The notes under the pieces were generated by a model. The model saw only the letters and a program-made list of their open reading frames with translations. It ran no database searches and was not told the origin of the DNA. From an uncultured Lachnospiraceae bacterium (lineage in GTDB: Bacteria > Bacillota > Clostridia > Lachnospirales > Lachnospiraceae), in NCBI GenBank assembly GCA_947173495.1, contig CAMWFQ010000013.1:1-64000 (forward strand): DNA of 64,000 nt, in the 5' to 3' direction. Shown here piece by piece: positions 33,827 to 43,006 of this stretch; the first letter of the stretch is position 1, and each line of letters starts with the position of its first letter. A program made the position numbers and the translations under genes.

Positions 33827-34768
33827 ATGAATGTGAAAAATACAACCATTTTTATGGGGGACGTTGCCAGGGGAGGCGACCGCCTTGGCGGTATGCCGGA
33901 GAAAAAGGAAAACCGCAATACGATTTTTGGCGGCGATTTTGGAAGGAAAAATGATCCTGTGGCACAGAAGATGCAGCAGGCAAGGAAGCAGGCCATGAAA
34001 ATCGTGGGAGACGCCTGGAACAGCGATCAGGCGATGATGGATGGCCTGAACGATGTGAGAAATAAAATGCAGGAGTATAAAAAGGAGATTGGAGAGGCCA
34101 ACGCAGAGCTGAAGTGGATCAGGGACGAGCGCAGCTCTCTGCAGGAGGGATACGGTGTAGCGGAGGATTCCCAGGAGCAGCAGGACTTAAAGCTTCTGGA
34201 GAAGGAGCAGGACAAACAGTTCCTTACAAAGGAAGAACGGGAAAGGCTGGCTCAGATCCATGAGGAAGGCCTCACGGATTATCAGAAGCGCTCTCTGGAG
34301 CTGAAAGCGAGCGGCGCATATTATGAAGACCAAAAGGCCCAGGCCGAGAGAGGAATGAAGGCGGCAAACGAGGCGGTTTCCAGTTACCAGAGAGAGATGG
34401 AGAAATCTCAGACGATGATAAAGGCTGAAAAGAGCGCGGAAAATATCCTTGAGGCCGCCATGGAAGAAGTCAGGGGGATGCTCTGGGAAGAGGCAAAAGA
34501 CCACATCGACGAGGAGATGGAAGAGAAGAAGGAAGAAGCGCTTGAGAAGGCTGAAGAGGAAAAGGAAAAAGAAGAGCAGATAGAGGAAGCCAGGGAGAAA
34601 AAAGACGAGAAAGAGGAATTTGCGGAACAGGTGGCGGATTCTACCAAGCTTATGACCGAGGCGGACAGTGTTATGGAGGATGTTCAGAGGGAGATTAAGA
34701 AAATCCTGGATGATCAGAAGCTGCTCGAGGAGGATCTTAAGGGGGCGGCGGTAGACGCTTCTCTGTAG
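33827..34768 (+). CDS. Coiled-coil protein of unknown function
   Basis: A 313-residue soluble protein with start 33827 after AGGAGG. A short N-terminal region has repeated T(I)F.G motifs (TTIFMGDV and NTIFGGDFG) and Gly-rich turns. The rest is almost entirely long charged helix, with a Glu/Lys-dense part near residues 215-270. No signal peptide, membrane helix or enzyme motif is present. The repeated TIFxGD motif resembles a short docking or self-assembly tag. I do not recognise the family. Confidence 0.7.
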   Translation: MNVKNTTIFMGDVARGGDRLGGMPEKKENRNTIFGGDFGRKNDPVAQKMQQARKQAMKIVGDAWNSDQAMMDGLNDVRNKMQEYKKEIGEANAELKWIRDERSSLQEGYGVAEDSQEQQDLKLLEKEQDKQFLTKEERERLAQIHEEGLTDYQKRSLELKASGAYYEDQKAQAERGMKAANEAVSSYQREMEKSQTMIKAEKSAENILEAAMEEVRGMLWEEAKDHIDEEMEEKKEEALEKAEEEKEKEEQIEEAREKKDEKEEFAEQVADSTKLMTEADSVMEDVQREIKKILDDQKLLEEDLKGAAVDASL

Positions 34769-34843
34769 CGGGAAACCTTTTCCGGCGGATGCGGCTCATG
34801 GGATGCATGAGCGGAATGTGAAAGGCACGGGCTTTGGAAAATC

Positions 34844-35344
34844 TCAGGACGTCTCGAAGGAAACGCCTGTCTCATTCAGAAAATGAGAAAAATAATTGTC
34901 CCAGAGTTTGTCCGGGGTTTTATCTGGAAGAAAGGTATAAAAAGCGGTGGCAGTGATGCAGGTGAGCGCACTGCCATCGTATTTTATGTTCAGAACAAAA
35001 GCCTTGATATCGGACAAAGCAACACCAGAGCCGCCCTCCGAAAGAACCTGTCCGGTAATCTCCGGTTTCAGATGCAGTACAAATTTAAAACCGGCGGGCG
35101 TGCGTTTCCCTTTGATCAGATCGAAGCAAAGAGAACGCATATCTTTCCACTGAGAGAAATCATAGGGAGGCAGACCTTCATCATTGACGTCACCGGTAAA
35201 AAATTCCCGGACGATGTGACCGTCAATGACAAAGGTATTGTAAGTGGTAATGGCGGCTTCCGCCAGCAGAAAGGAATCAAAGCTGTCGGAGCCGAGAAGC
35301 TTTCCCATAAAATTTTTAACCTCTTTTATCAGATAGGCTTTCAT
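34844..35344 (-). CDS. DUF5721-like protein
   Basis: A 166-residue cytosolic protein. Conserved-looking stretches: VKNFMGKLLGSDSFDSFLLAEAAI near the N terminus, then FVIDGHIVREFF and FDLIKGKRTPAGFKFVL. This matches my memory of the DUF5721 family, which is confined mainly to Lachnospiraceae. The function is unknown. It lies 24 bases downstream of trpS on the same strand, so it is likely co-transcribed. Confidence 0.75.
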   Translation of the reverse strand: MKAYLIKEVKNFMGKLLGSDSFDSFLLAEAAITTYNTFVIDGHIVREFFTGDVNDEGLPPYDFSQWKDMRSLCFDLIKGKRTPAGFKFVLHLKPEITGQVLSEGGSGVALSDIKAFVLNIKYDGSALTCITATAFYTFLPDKTPDKLWDNYFSHFLNETGVSFETS

Positions 35345-35368
35345 AGATCGTTTGCTCCCATTCCGGTG

Positions 35369-36460
35369 TCAAGATTTCTGAGCATATTTTTTTGCCTGTT
35401 CGCTGATCAGGGCGTGGTCGTCAAAATAGTTGATCTGCATGGAATTTTTGACGGCATCCAGTGTTCTGGCAGCCGTCTGCCTTGCCTCCATACTGCCGTG
35501 ACGCAGGATCTCATACACGGCCGGAATATCCTTTTCCCACTCCCGGCGTCTGGCACGGATAGGAGAGAGCACCTCCTGAAGCACCTGATTCAAAAACTTC
35601 TTTACCTTTACGTCGCCAAGGCCGCCCCGGGTGTAATGGGCTTTCAGTTCTTCCAGGTTCGCGTATTCGGGAAGATATTCCGCAAACATGTCATCCTTGC
35701 AGAAGGCATCCAGATAAATGAACACAGGATTCCCCTCCACGTTACCGGGATCTGAAACCTGCAGGTGATTAGGGTCTGTGAACATGGACATGACTTTTTT
35801 GCGTACATCCTCCTCGGAGTCAGAGAGATAGATGCAGTTGTTCAGGGATTTACTCATCTTTGCCTTGCCATCCGTGCCCGGAAGGCGCAGGCAGGCTTTG
35901 TTGTCAGGAAGCAGGGCGTCAGGCTCTGTCAGCGTATCGCCATAAACGGAATTGAATTTTCGAACAATCTCTTTTGTCTGCTCTAACATGGGAAGCTGAT
36001 CCTCCCCTACCGGAACGGTAGTGGCGTTAAAGGCAGTGATGTCGGCTGCCTGACTGATGGGATAAGTGAAGAACCCCACAGGAATGCTGGCTTCGAAATT
36101 GCGCATCTGGATCTCAGATTTCACGGTGGGATTCCTCTGCAGTCTGGAAACGGTCACAAGATTCATGTAATAAAAAGAGAGCTCGCAGAGCTCGGGAATC
36201 TGCGACTGGATCAGAAGAGTGGACCTGGCAGGATCAAGTCCGCCGGATAAATAATCCAGCGCTACCTCAATGATATTCTGCCGCACCTTTTCAGGATGCT
36301 CGGCATTGTCCGTAAGCGCCTGAGCATCAGCAATCATGATAAATATTTTATCGTATACACCGGAGTTCTGCAGTTCGACTCTGCGCATCAGGGAACCAGC
36401 ATAATGTCCCACATGAAGCGGGCCGGTAGGTCTGTCGCCGGTCAGGATAATTTTTGACAT
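35369..36460 (-). CDS. trpS: Tryptophanyl-tRNA synthetase
   Basis: A 363-residue class I synthetase. The start at 36460 follows AAGGAG; an extension to 36658 overlaps the divergent gene. The HIGH motif is [12 protein letters not shown], and the KMSKS motif is [10 protein letters not shown]. Also visible: [11 protein letters not shown], and [15 protein letters not shown]. It charges tRNA-Trp. No T-box leader is present in the short divergent spacer. It is followed by the DUF5721-like gene. Confidence 0.96.
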   Translation of the reverse strand: MSKIILTGDRPTGPLHVGHYAGSLMRRVELQNSGVYDKIFIMIADAQALTDNAEHPEKVRQNIIEVALDYLSGGLDPARSTLLIQSQIPELCELSFYYMNLVTVSRLQRNPTVKSEIQMRNFEASIPVGFFTYPISQAADITAFNATTVPVGEDQLPMLEQTKEIVRKFNSVYGDTLTEPDALLPDNKACLRLPGTDGKAKMSKSLNNCIYLSDSEEDVRKKVMSMFTDPNHLQVSDPGNVEGNPVFIYLDAFCKDDMFAEYLPEYANLEELKAHYTRGGLGDVKVKKFLNQVLQEVLSPIRARRREWEKDIPAVYEILRHGSMEARQTAARTLDAVKNSMQINYFDDHALISEQAKKYAQKS

Positions 36461-36605
36461 ATCGGATACTCCTTTTTCTTTCATAGTATATGACGAAGGG
36501 TCATCTGAGTTATTATACACCATTGGAGAGAGATTTCCTATTATTTTTTTCAGGCTTTTGCTATAATCATAATAAATGCATGGGAAAGGAAACGGATAAA
36601 GTATC

Positions 36606-37100
36606 ATGAAAAGAAGCGGAAATCTCAGAGAAGCGGGACGCAGGATCATACGGGACATCAGGCAGTATATCTGGGTGGCGGCAGTTTTTCTGATTTACTA
36701 TCAGATTCTGCATTCACTGTATAATGCTTTCTGCCCGTTCCTGATTGTGACAGGGATTCCCTGCGCAGGGTGCGGGCTCACCCGGGCAGGACTTTATCTG
36801 CTGAGAGGACAGTTTGTGAGGGCAGCATTCATGAATCCGTCGATTTATCCAACGGCGGCTTTTCTGGTGTACTGCGGTTATTTCCGCTATATCAGAGGGG
36901 AGGCGGTAAAGGGGATCAGAGCCGCTATTCCGCTGCTGGTGGTCAGCATGCTTGTAATCTATGGCGTCAGAATGTATCTCTATTTTCCTGACAGAGCTCC
37001 TTATGTCTATCAAAGCCGGAATTTTCTGGCTGAGCAGGTGCCGGGATACCGCGGATGGATGCAAAAGCTCCTGGAACAGATCCGCCTCCTGAGACAGTGA
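36606..37100 (+). CDS. DUF2752 membrane protein
   Basis: A 164-residue membrane protein with three hydrophobic segments. The defining motif CAGCGLTRA is present (family consensus CPxCGxTRA), placed just after the first helix, along with [13 protein letters not shown]2752 proteins are small integral membrane proteins of unknown role. The ribosome site is weak (AAAGGAAA with long spacing). It is divergent from trpS. Confidence 0.85.
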   Translation: MKRSGNLREAGRRIIRDIRQYIWVAAVFLIYYQILHSLYNAFCPFLIVTGIPCAGCGLTRAGLYLLRGQFVRAAFMNPSIYPTAAFLVYCGYFRYIRGEAVKGIRAAIPLLVVSMLVIYGVRMYLYFPDRAPYVYQSRNFLAEQVPGYRGWMQKLLEQIRLLRQ

Positions 37101-37120
37101 AGGGATGGATCTGACATCTT

Positions 37121-38836
37121 TCACTGTGCCCAGGAAAGGGCTTCCTCAAGATCCTTTGCACCCAGGATATTCAACATGAATTTTGTATGGCTTTCAGCCT
37201 CATCGGTGTCGATGTATTTAAAGGTGTCAAAGATATATTTTGGAGTCTTGGCCAGATCATAGATACCGAAGGCAAGCCCCTGCCTGACCTCTTCCATGGC
37301 ATCTGTCTGGCGGTTCATGATAAAAGCGTCTATGTAAGGATTGGCTTCAATAATATAATAGCAGTAAGCAAAAGCCGCCGCCTGCAGTTTTTCGCCGGAA
37401 GCTGAGGAAAAGCCAAGTTCGGTCACGGTAACACTGCGGACATCGCCGCTTCTGTCAAGAAATTCCTCCCGGGTCAGAATATCCGTCAGCGTACTTAAAT
37501 TCATCAGCGTGAGAAGAGGGGCGTCCGGTGTTTTGTCATAGATCTCCGTCCAGTAATTGACCTTTGTGAGAGGCTGCGGATAAGGGTGAATGGCCAGCCC
37601 CCAGTCATAGTTGCCCTTTTGACATGCAATATCGTTGATAGTCTCCAGGAGCTCTTTCGCATTAAAATGGGACTTATTGCTGCCGCCATTGTTATTCCAG
37701 TCATGGTCAATACTGAAGTAGACATTGGCGTCCGCATAATTACTTTTGGCCGCATTATAAAAGATGCGCATCGCTTTTTCAAACTCGGCACAGTAGAGTC
37801 GAATGTCTTCCGTGTCCATATAATTCCAGATCTTATGCTGATTGATCTCGTTGGCAATTACCCAGTTTGACACAAGGCCATGCTCCTTTCCGGAATACCG
37901 CTCCGCCAGAAAACTGGCGATGGCTTCCAGATACAGACATCCTTCCTGATCAGCAGTATTGAAAGCATAATAGTTGGCTTTTGCATCTTCATTTTTGGAG
38001 AGCGGGTGGATCAGCTCGGGATAAGCTTCGTTCCAGTCATTCAAAATGATGGCGGTGGAATTCATTCCGCTCTCAGTCAGATAGGAAAAAAGATAGTCGT
38101 AGCCGTTGATACTGGCCCCGTTAAACTTGTAGGTTCTGCCCTGATACTCATAGAAAATCGTGGGAAAAGCTTCATTTTCAGTCTCGCCCATAATATGAGA
38201 GAGAGGGATGTTATAAATGGCGTATTTCACGTCCAGATCAGTCAGCTGAGTCGTTTCCAGCATCTGCGGATCCAGCAGGAGTCCCTTTTTGGATTCCGGT
38301 TCTTCTGCGATTTTGGAATTGTCGGCCAGCATTTCCGGATTACCGATGCATACGCCTCCGGAAAGTGGAACATAGTTTCCATTCAGAAGCAGGGCGGGAA
38401 CAAACTGCTGAAACAGCTGACGTCCCTGACAGGTCCATTTCAATTCGCTGTTGGCGGCCTTGCGTGTGCTTGCAACGGGCTTGCGGTTAAAGTCGTCAGA
38501 AAAGCTGCAGGTTTCGCACAGGTCAAAAGCAAACAGATAAATCATCGGATCATCACTTTTGGGAATCGCCGGCATATGGAGTGTCAGACAGAGTGTCTTT
38601 TTATCATCCTGAAAAAGGCAGTCCGTTACCTTGCCGTAGGAGGACAGCTGCGAGGCGGAAAGAGAAACGGTCCCTTCCGTGAGTTTCTGGTCAACATCAT
38701 CCTCAGCGCTTGGAGCGGGCTGAGAAACGGCGGGAGCGGCGCTCCCGCATCCGGAAAGAAAAAAGGCGGCGCCGAGAATCATCAGGGTGATGAATATGAA
38801 AATAGAACGTGTTGTTTTCTGTTTTTCTGTGCTCAA
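37121..38836 (-). CDS. DUF5722-type lipoprotein with glycosidase-like barrel
   Basis: A 571-residue lipoprotein. The start codon is TTG at 38836, placed by CAGGAGGAG and overlapping the upstream stop as TTGA. Lipobox FLSGC gives lipidation at Cys30. Residues about 200-560 look like a TIM barrel of glycosidase type: LNDWNEAYPELIHPL, SNWVIANEINQHKIWNYM (a putative acid/base Glu after Asn), AIHPYPQPL, and VTELGFSSA (a possible nucleophile Glu). This matches the DUF5722 family. The substrate is unknown. Tight coupling to a BMP-type binding lipoprotein suggests a shared ligand. Confidence 0.75.
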   Translation of the reverse strand: MSTEKQKTTRSIFIFITLMILGAAFFLSGCGSAAPAVSQPAPSAEDDVDQKLTEGTVSLSASQLSSYGKVTDCLFQDDKKTLCLTLHMPAIPKSDDPMIYLFAFDLCETCSFSDDFNRKPVASTRKAANSELKWTCQGRQLFQQFVPALLLNGNYVPLSGGVCIGNPEMLADNSKIAEEPESKKGLLLDPQMLETTQLTDLDVKYAIYNIPLSHIMGETENEAFPTIFYEYQGRTYKFNGASINGYDYLFSYLTESGMNSTAIILNDWNEAYPELIHPLSKNEDAKANYYAFNTADQEGCLYLEAIASFLAERYSGKEHGLVSNWVIANEINQHKIWNYMDTEDIRLYCAEFEKAMRIFYNAAKSNYADANVYFSIDHDWNNNGGSNKSHFNAKELLETINDIACQKGNYDWGLAIHPYPQPLTKVNYWTEIYDKTPDAPLLTLMNLSTLTDILTREEFLDRSGDVRSVTVTELGFSSASGEKLQAAAFAYCYYIIEANPYIDAFIMNRQTDAMEEVRQGLAFGIYDLAKTPKYIFDTFKYIDTDEAESHTKFMLNILGAKDLEEALSWAQ

Positions 38837-39969
38837 GAGTTCTCCTCCTGTTGATCGTGATAGGTAACTGCAATGTCTGTTTCGGGCGGAGTATCCGTAT
38901 CAACAGGAATTTTAACAGCGCCGGATTTTAAACGGGCAAGGACCTGAGAATAGTCCTCTGAGGTGGCGGTTTTAAAGCGCCATGCCTGATCCCGTACAGG
39001 CAGGCTGATGCAGTTTTCTTTTGCACCATAGGAGACCGCCTTTCCTGCAAGGGTATCGGGCCATTGTTTGCCGCTGGCGAAAAAATCGTCTAACGCAACG
39101 ATAATGGAGGAATCGATCCCTTTCATGGCGGAGGTGAGAAAACGGTCGGAAATATCGCTCTGGTCCACATCTGCTCCGATCAGCATGCCATCGCAGGCCT
39201 GGGCAGAAGACAAGACTGACTGATACAGCGCGCCGCCGCATGCAAAAATGATCTCTGTGCCCTTCTGATACCAGTCAAAGGATACCTTTTCGATCTGCTC
39301 ATTTGGAGAAAAAGTTTCAGCATACCAGTATTCTACATGAACATCGCCGCTGACAGCCAGAGCGGAGGCGGCGTCATTGATGCCAAGGAGAAATCCGTAT
39401 CCATATCGTTCCACGGAGGAAAGCTTTTCTCCGCCAATAAATCCGAGATTCCGGTATCCCTCCAGAACAGCCATATAACCGGCAAGATATCCGGCCTCCT
39501 CCTCCCGGTAGGTGATACAGTGGACATTGGACGCAGGCTCAATGACATTACCCGAGGAATCTCTGGGAACCCCATCCAGCAAAAGAAAGAAAATATTGCT
39601 GTAATCCTCCTGCAGACTGCCCACTGCCTGTTCAAAGTGAGCGCCTGTGCAGATAATAAGCTCCGCATGATCCTGAATGGCAGCCAAAACGGCATTTTTG
39701 CAGGAATCGGGAGTGGAATCGGAAGAATTGTAGCACTTATAAGTAACGCCCGCAGCCTCAGAGTAGATTTTGAGTCCACTGAGGGCCGCCTGGTTGAATC
39801 CGTTCTCTGTGCCGGAGCTGTCATCAATGATAAGAGCTGCCGGACTGTTTGCGTGCGGCGCTTTTCCGGAAGAAGGATCAAAGTGTTCTTTCGGAGAGCG
39901 GCCGCTGCAGCCTGAGACTGAAAGCAGAAACAGGGAAACTAAAAATATTTTTTTTATTGGAAGCTTCAT
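38833..39969 (-). CDS. BMP-family (PnrA/Med-like) substrate-binding lipoprotein
   Basis: A 378-residue lipoprotein; lipobox SVSGC gives lipid-modified Cys21. Basic-membrane-protein family features: ALIIDDSSGTENGFNQAALSGL near the N terminus, LIICTGAHFEQAV, YREEEAGYLAGYMA and GFIGGEKLSSVERYGYGFLLG. BMP proteins bind nucleosides and related ligands for ABC import. No BMP permease or ATPase is nearby, so it may serve a transporter elsewhere or act with the adjacent DUF5722 lipoprotein. Its stop overlaps the next start (TTGA). Confidence 0.87.
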   Translation of the reverse strand: MKLPIKKIFLVSLFLLSVSGCSGRSPKEHFDPSSGKAPHANSPAALIIDDSSGTENGFNQAALSGLKIYSEAAGVTYKCYNSSDSTPDSCKNAVLAAIQDHAELIICTGAHFEQAVGSLQEDYSNIFFLLLDGVPRDSSGNVIEPASNVHCITYREEEAGYLAGYMAVLEGYRNLGFIGGEKLSSVERYGYGFLLGINDAASALAVSGDVHVEYWYAETFSPNEQIEKVSFDWYQKGTEIIFACGGALYQSVLSSAQACDGMLIGADVDQSDISDRFLTSAMKGIDSSIIVALDDFFASGKQWPDTLAGKAVSYGAKENCISLPVRDQAWRFKTATSEDYSQVLARLKSGAVKIPVDTDTPPETDIAVTYHDQQEENS

Positions 39970-39997
39970 TTATCATTTTCCGCCTTTCCGAGGTATA

Positions 39998-40118
39998 GGA
40001 AACGACATTAGTCGTTTCCGTTTGCGCCGTCCACATGCTGCGAATGCAGCGAATCTCCCTGTGCGGACGTGTGCATCCATTTATAGCAAACGGCAAATAT
40101 TTTTGTCGTTTGCTATAA
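39998..40118 (-). repeat. Bulged-stem repeat, locus 8 (minus strand), with two flanking hairpins
   Basis: Read on the minus strand: a perfect 12-bp hairpin TTATAGCAAACG/CGTTTGCTATAA (40118-40081); then outer stem GTCCGCA/TGTGGAC (40068-40062 with 40035-40029, one G.T pair), bulge CAGGGAGATTC (11 nt) and inner stem GCTGC/GCAGC around ATTC; then a perfect hairpin GGAAACGAC/GTCGTTTCC (40019-39998). It lies after the methyltransferase gene and before the BMP gene, both on this strand. The T-tract typical of terminators is absent here. Confidence 0.6.
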
Positions 40119-40125
40119 ATATCGA

Positions 40126-40989
40126 TTAATTCCTGACCCATCGGCCGCTGGCGCCGCAGGGAAGGATTTGTCCGTTGCAGGAAACAGGGAGTCCGATCTC
40201 GGAAGAGATAACACGCCCGCCGTGTTTTTCTGCGATGGTAGAATGTAACAGGTAGGTGAGCACAGAGCTCTGAAGGCCTGTCGTATAGGAATTGATCAGG
40301 AAAAAAAGCGCGTCCGGGCCGAGAAGCCTGGAGGTCTGACAGAGCAGGGAATATATGTTTTCTTCCATTTTCCAGATTTCGCCCTTAGGCCCCCTTCCAT
40401 AAGAGGGGGGATCCATGATAATACCATCATAAGTATTGCCCCGGCGGATCTCACGCTCCACAAATTTCACACAATCATCCACCAGATAGCGCACTGGTCT
40501 GTCCGCCAGCGAGGAAGCGGCGGCATTTTCTTTCGCCCAGGCCACCATTCCTTTGGAGGCGTCCACATGCGTGACGCTTGCGCCTGCTGCTGCTGCGGCT
40601 AAAGTGGCGCCCCCGGTGTAGGCAAACAGATTTAAAACCTTTACCGGACGCTTCGCATTCCGGATGATCTGAGAAAACCAGTCCCAGTTGACCGCCTGTT
40701 CAGGAAACAGGCCGGTGTGCTTGAAGCTGAAAGGCTTTAAGCGGAAGGTAAGGGTTTTATAATGAATCGTCCATTCCTGGGGAAGATCAAAAAATTCCCA
40801 TTCACCGCCGCCTTTTGCACTGCGATGGTAATGGCCGTTCAGGCTATTCCATTCTGCAGCCTTTCTGGGTGTATGCCAGATTACCTGGGGATCCGGACGC
40901 AGAAGGATATAGCGCCCCCAGCGTTCCAGCTTTTCGCCGCCGGAGGCATCCAGTACCTCATATTCTTTCCACTGATCTGCGATCCACAT
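40126..40989 (-). CDS. Class I SAM-dependent rRNA methyltransferase, RlmI/COG1092-like
   Basis: A 287-residue enzyme. The start at 40989 follows GGAGG. The SAM loop is VLNLFAYTGGATLAAAAAG, followed by VTHVDASKGMVAWAKENA. The catalytic motif for base methylation is IIMDPPSYGRGPKG. This fits the COG1092 group, which methylates cytosine C5 or guanine in 23S rRNA. The N-terminal PUA domain of RlmI is missing, as in several Firmicute members. The exact target is uncertain. Confidence 0.87.
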   Translation of the reverse strand: MWIADQWKEYEVLDASGGEKLERWGRYILLRPDPQVIWHTPRKAAEWNSLNGHYHRSAKGGGEWEFFDLPQEWTIHYKTLTFRLKPFSFKHTGLFPEQAVNWDWFSQIIRNAKRPVKVLNLFAYTGGATLAAAAAGASVTHVDASKGMVAWAKENAAASSLADRPVRYLVDDCVKFVEREIRRGNTYDGIIMDPPSYGRGPKGEIWKMEENIYSLLCQTSRLLGPDALFFLINSYTTGLQSSVLTYLLHSTIAEKHGGRVISSEIGLPVSCNGQILPCGASGRWVRN

Positions 40990-41212
40990 AGTAATCCTCC
41001 ATGCTGCCGACACACTGTGAAAATTTATTTTTCACAGTATCCCTCACCTCTGCACTGATTATGGCTTCTGATTAATAATAGAAAAATTCTGTTAAAAATG
41101 CAAGGATTTTATGGTATTCTGTTTGAAGGGAAACGTCATAAGTTTTTCATTTGCGCTGCAGGTCTGATGCCCCATCAGCTTGCCGCGTGATTTTTGGCTT
41201 CAGATGACAGGG

Positions 41213-41350
41213 AGTGAAGATTGAAAATTAAAATTTTCAATCGCGAGATTTGTGTCTGCGCGTTGCTTGTCACAAACTCGTTAATCCATTTTATGGATTT
41301 AGCCATATTATGGCTTTGCGCAATAAAGCAGCGCAGAAATGGGGATAAGT
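41213..41350 (+). repeat. Structured leader repeat, copy A
   Basis: Contains hairpin GAAAATTAAAATTTTC, then ATTTGTGTCTGCGCGTTGC with CACAAACT, an insert with two small hairpins (about 41281-41314), and the conserved end GCGCAATAAAGCAGCGCAG leading to AAATGGGGATA. The last part provides the ribosome site of the corrinoid-activator-like gene at 41351. Confidence 0.65.
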
Positions 41351-42808
41351 ATGGAACAGATAAGAAACAGGTGTCCCGGGTGCAGGCGCGCGGTATGCGA
41401 CGGATGCGGAATATACCGGGAAGCAATGCTTTCGCAGGAACCGGGCAGTAAGGAAACGTTCAAAAGGTTACATACAAATAAATACAAACAGCCGGGGTTC
41501 CCAAAGGCATTTAAAGCCGAAATGCAGGAAGGGCTGGGAATTTCCTTTGATGCGGGAACTACCACGCTGGCGGGAATGCTGTGGGATCTGGAAGAAGGGC
41601 GTCTCCTGGATGCGGAAACGGCTTCCAATCCCCAGGCGATTTTCGGAGCGGATGTGATCAGTAGAATCCGGGCGGCGGAGGAAGAGAAGAACCGGAAGAA
41701 GCTGCAGAAGCTTCTGGTGGGTCAGCTGGATGAGATGGCGGATAAGATGATGAACCGGATGGAAAAGAGGGGAGAAGGCAGTGGGATTCGCCGGGTCACT
41801 GTGGCGGGTAATACGGCCATATGCGAACTTCTTCTGGGAATAAAGCCGGAGGGACTCTTTGCGGCGCCTTTCACGCCGGACTACAACAGCACGGTCTGTG
41901 TGGAGGGAAAGAAACTGGGATTTACATTTTTGGCGAATGCGCAGTTCCTGATTCTTCCGCCCATAGGCGGATATGTAGGGGCGGATGCCCTGGCAGTGTA
42001 TGGATATGTGGCCATGCAGGAGCAGGGGAAAACGATTCTGGCGGTGGATATCGGAACCAACGGGGAAATTCTTCTGATGTGCGGAGAGAAGAAATATGCC
42101 TGTTCTGCCGCGGCAGGCCCGGCGCTTGAAGGAGGGACTGTCCGCCAGGGGATGCGCGCTGCAGAAGGAGCGATCGATAAATGCCTGTCGGGAGGGAGAT
42201 TCCCGGTGGAGGATCTTGTGTGCAGGGTGGCAGGCGGCGGAGAACCAAAGGGAATCTGCGGTTCTGGACTGGTGGATGTCCTGGCGCTGCTCTGGAAAAG
42301 GGGGATACTGGATCCGTCCGGCTATATGCGGAGTCCTCTGGAGGCCAGAGCGGCGGGAGCGCCGGAAAGGCTCTGCAGGCGGATCAGGGAAGAAAAAGGA
42401 CGCCGCTTTCTTCTGACGGATGAGAAAACGCCTGTTTTTCTCACGGCAGATGATGTGCGGCAGCTCCAGCTCTCTGTCAGTGCGCTGCGTTCGGGTATGG
42501 AGATTCTGCTGAGAAAAGCAAAGCTGAAGGCTTCTGAGCTTGACAGAATCTACCTTGCAGGCGCCTTTGGGTGCTATATTGGAGTGGAAAGCGCAGTCAC
42601 AGCAGGACTTCTCCCCCCTGTTGAAAGAGAAAAGATCGTACAGGCGGGTAATCTGGCAGGCGTGGGGGCGGCAATGGCGCTGCTTTCCCCTGAAGCGCTT
42701 GCGTATATGGAGGCGGAGAGCGCCGGATTTGAACATGTGGAGCTGGCACAGGAGGAAGACTTTAAGACGCTTTTCCTAACCCATATGAATTATGATGAGA
42801 AGAGATGA
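41351..42808 (+). CDS. ASKHA-type ATPase related to reductive activators of corrinoid proteins (RACo/DUF4445)
   Basis: A 485-residue protein starting at 41351. The ASKHA ATPase core is visible: GISFDAGTTTLAG (phosphate 1), FGADVISRI, VTVAGNTAICELLLG, ILPPIGGYVGADAL, LAVDIGTNGEILL (phosphate 2), CSAAAGPALEGG, GICGSGLVDVLA and LAGAFGCYIGVE. RACo proteins use ATP to reduce the cobalt of corrinoid proteins and normally have a [2Fe-2S] ferredoxin domain first. Here that domain is replaced by a short CxxCxxxxCxxC motif (Cys8, Cys11, Cys16, Cys19). No corrinoid protein gene is adjacent, so its partner is unknown. Confidence 0.82.
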   Translation: MEQIRNRCPGCRRAVCDGCGIYREAMLSQEPGSKETFKRLHTNKYKQPGFPKAFKAEMQEGLGISFDAGTTTLAGMLWDLEEGRLLDAETASNPQAIFGADVISRIRAAEEEKNRKKLQKLLVGQLDEMADKMMNRMEKRGEGSGIRRVTVAGNTAICELLLGIKPEGLFAAPFTPDYNSTVCVEGKKLGFTFLANAQFLILPPIGGYVGADALAVYGYVAMQEQGKTILAVDIGTNGEILLMCGEKKYACSAAAGPALEGGTVRQGMRAAEGAIDKCLSGGRFPVEDLVCRVAGGGEPKGICGSGLVDVLALLWKRGILDPSGYMRSPLEARAAGAPERLCRRIREEKGRRFLLTDEKTPVFLTADDVRQLQLSVSALRSGMEILLRKAKLKASELDRIYLAGAFGCYIGVESAVTAGLLPPVEREKIVQAGNLAGVGAAMALLSPEALAYMEAESAGFEHVELAQEEDFKTLFLTHMNYDEKR

Positions 42809-42905
42809 AGAGTGAAAATTAAAATTTTCAATCGCGGGATTTGTGTCAGCGCGTTGCCAGCCACAAACTTGAGATGCGCAACAAAGCAGCGCAGAAATGG
42901 AGTAA
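42809..42905 (+). repeat. Structured leader repeat, copy B
   Basis: Same order as copy A without the insert: hairpin GAAAATTAAAATTTTC, TTTGTG...CACAAACTTGAG, TGCGCAACAAAGCAGCGCAG, AAATGGAGTAAA. It begins one base after the corrinoid-activator-like stop. Confidence 0.75.
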
Positions 42906-43006
42906 AGAGTGAAAGATTTTTCAAATCTTTCCTCTGCAAGTTTGTGTCTGCGCTGCATCCACAAACTTGAGATGCGCAACAAAGCAGCGCAGAAATGGAG
43001 TAAAAA
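42906..43006 (+). repeat. Structured leader repeat, copy C
   Basis: Directly tandem to copy B. The first hairpin is GAAAGATTT/AAATCTTTC instead of GAAAATT/AATTTTC, so the stem is kept with a different sequence. The block TTTGTGTC...CACAAACTTGAG and the end block TGCGCAACAAAGCAGCGCAG are almost identical to copy B. Its final AAATGGAG is the ribosome site of proB. Confidence 0.75.

Noticed and set aside
36461-36605. T-box leader for trpS
   Set aside because: The divergent spacer is too short, and no T-box sequence or antiterminator was found.
41468-42736. 422-residue minus-strand frame opposite the RACo-like gene
   Set aside because: It is an antisense shadow without a ribosome site. The plus-strand gene has complete ASKHA motifs.
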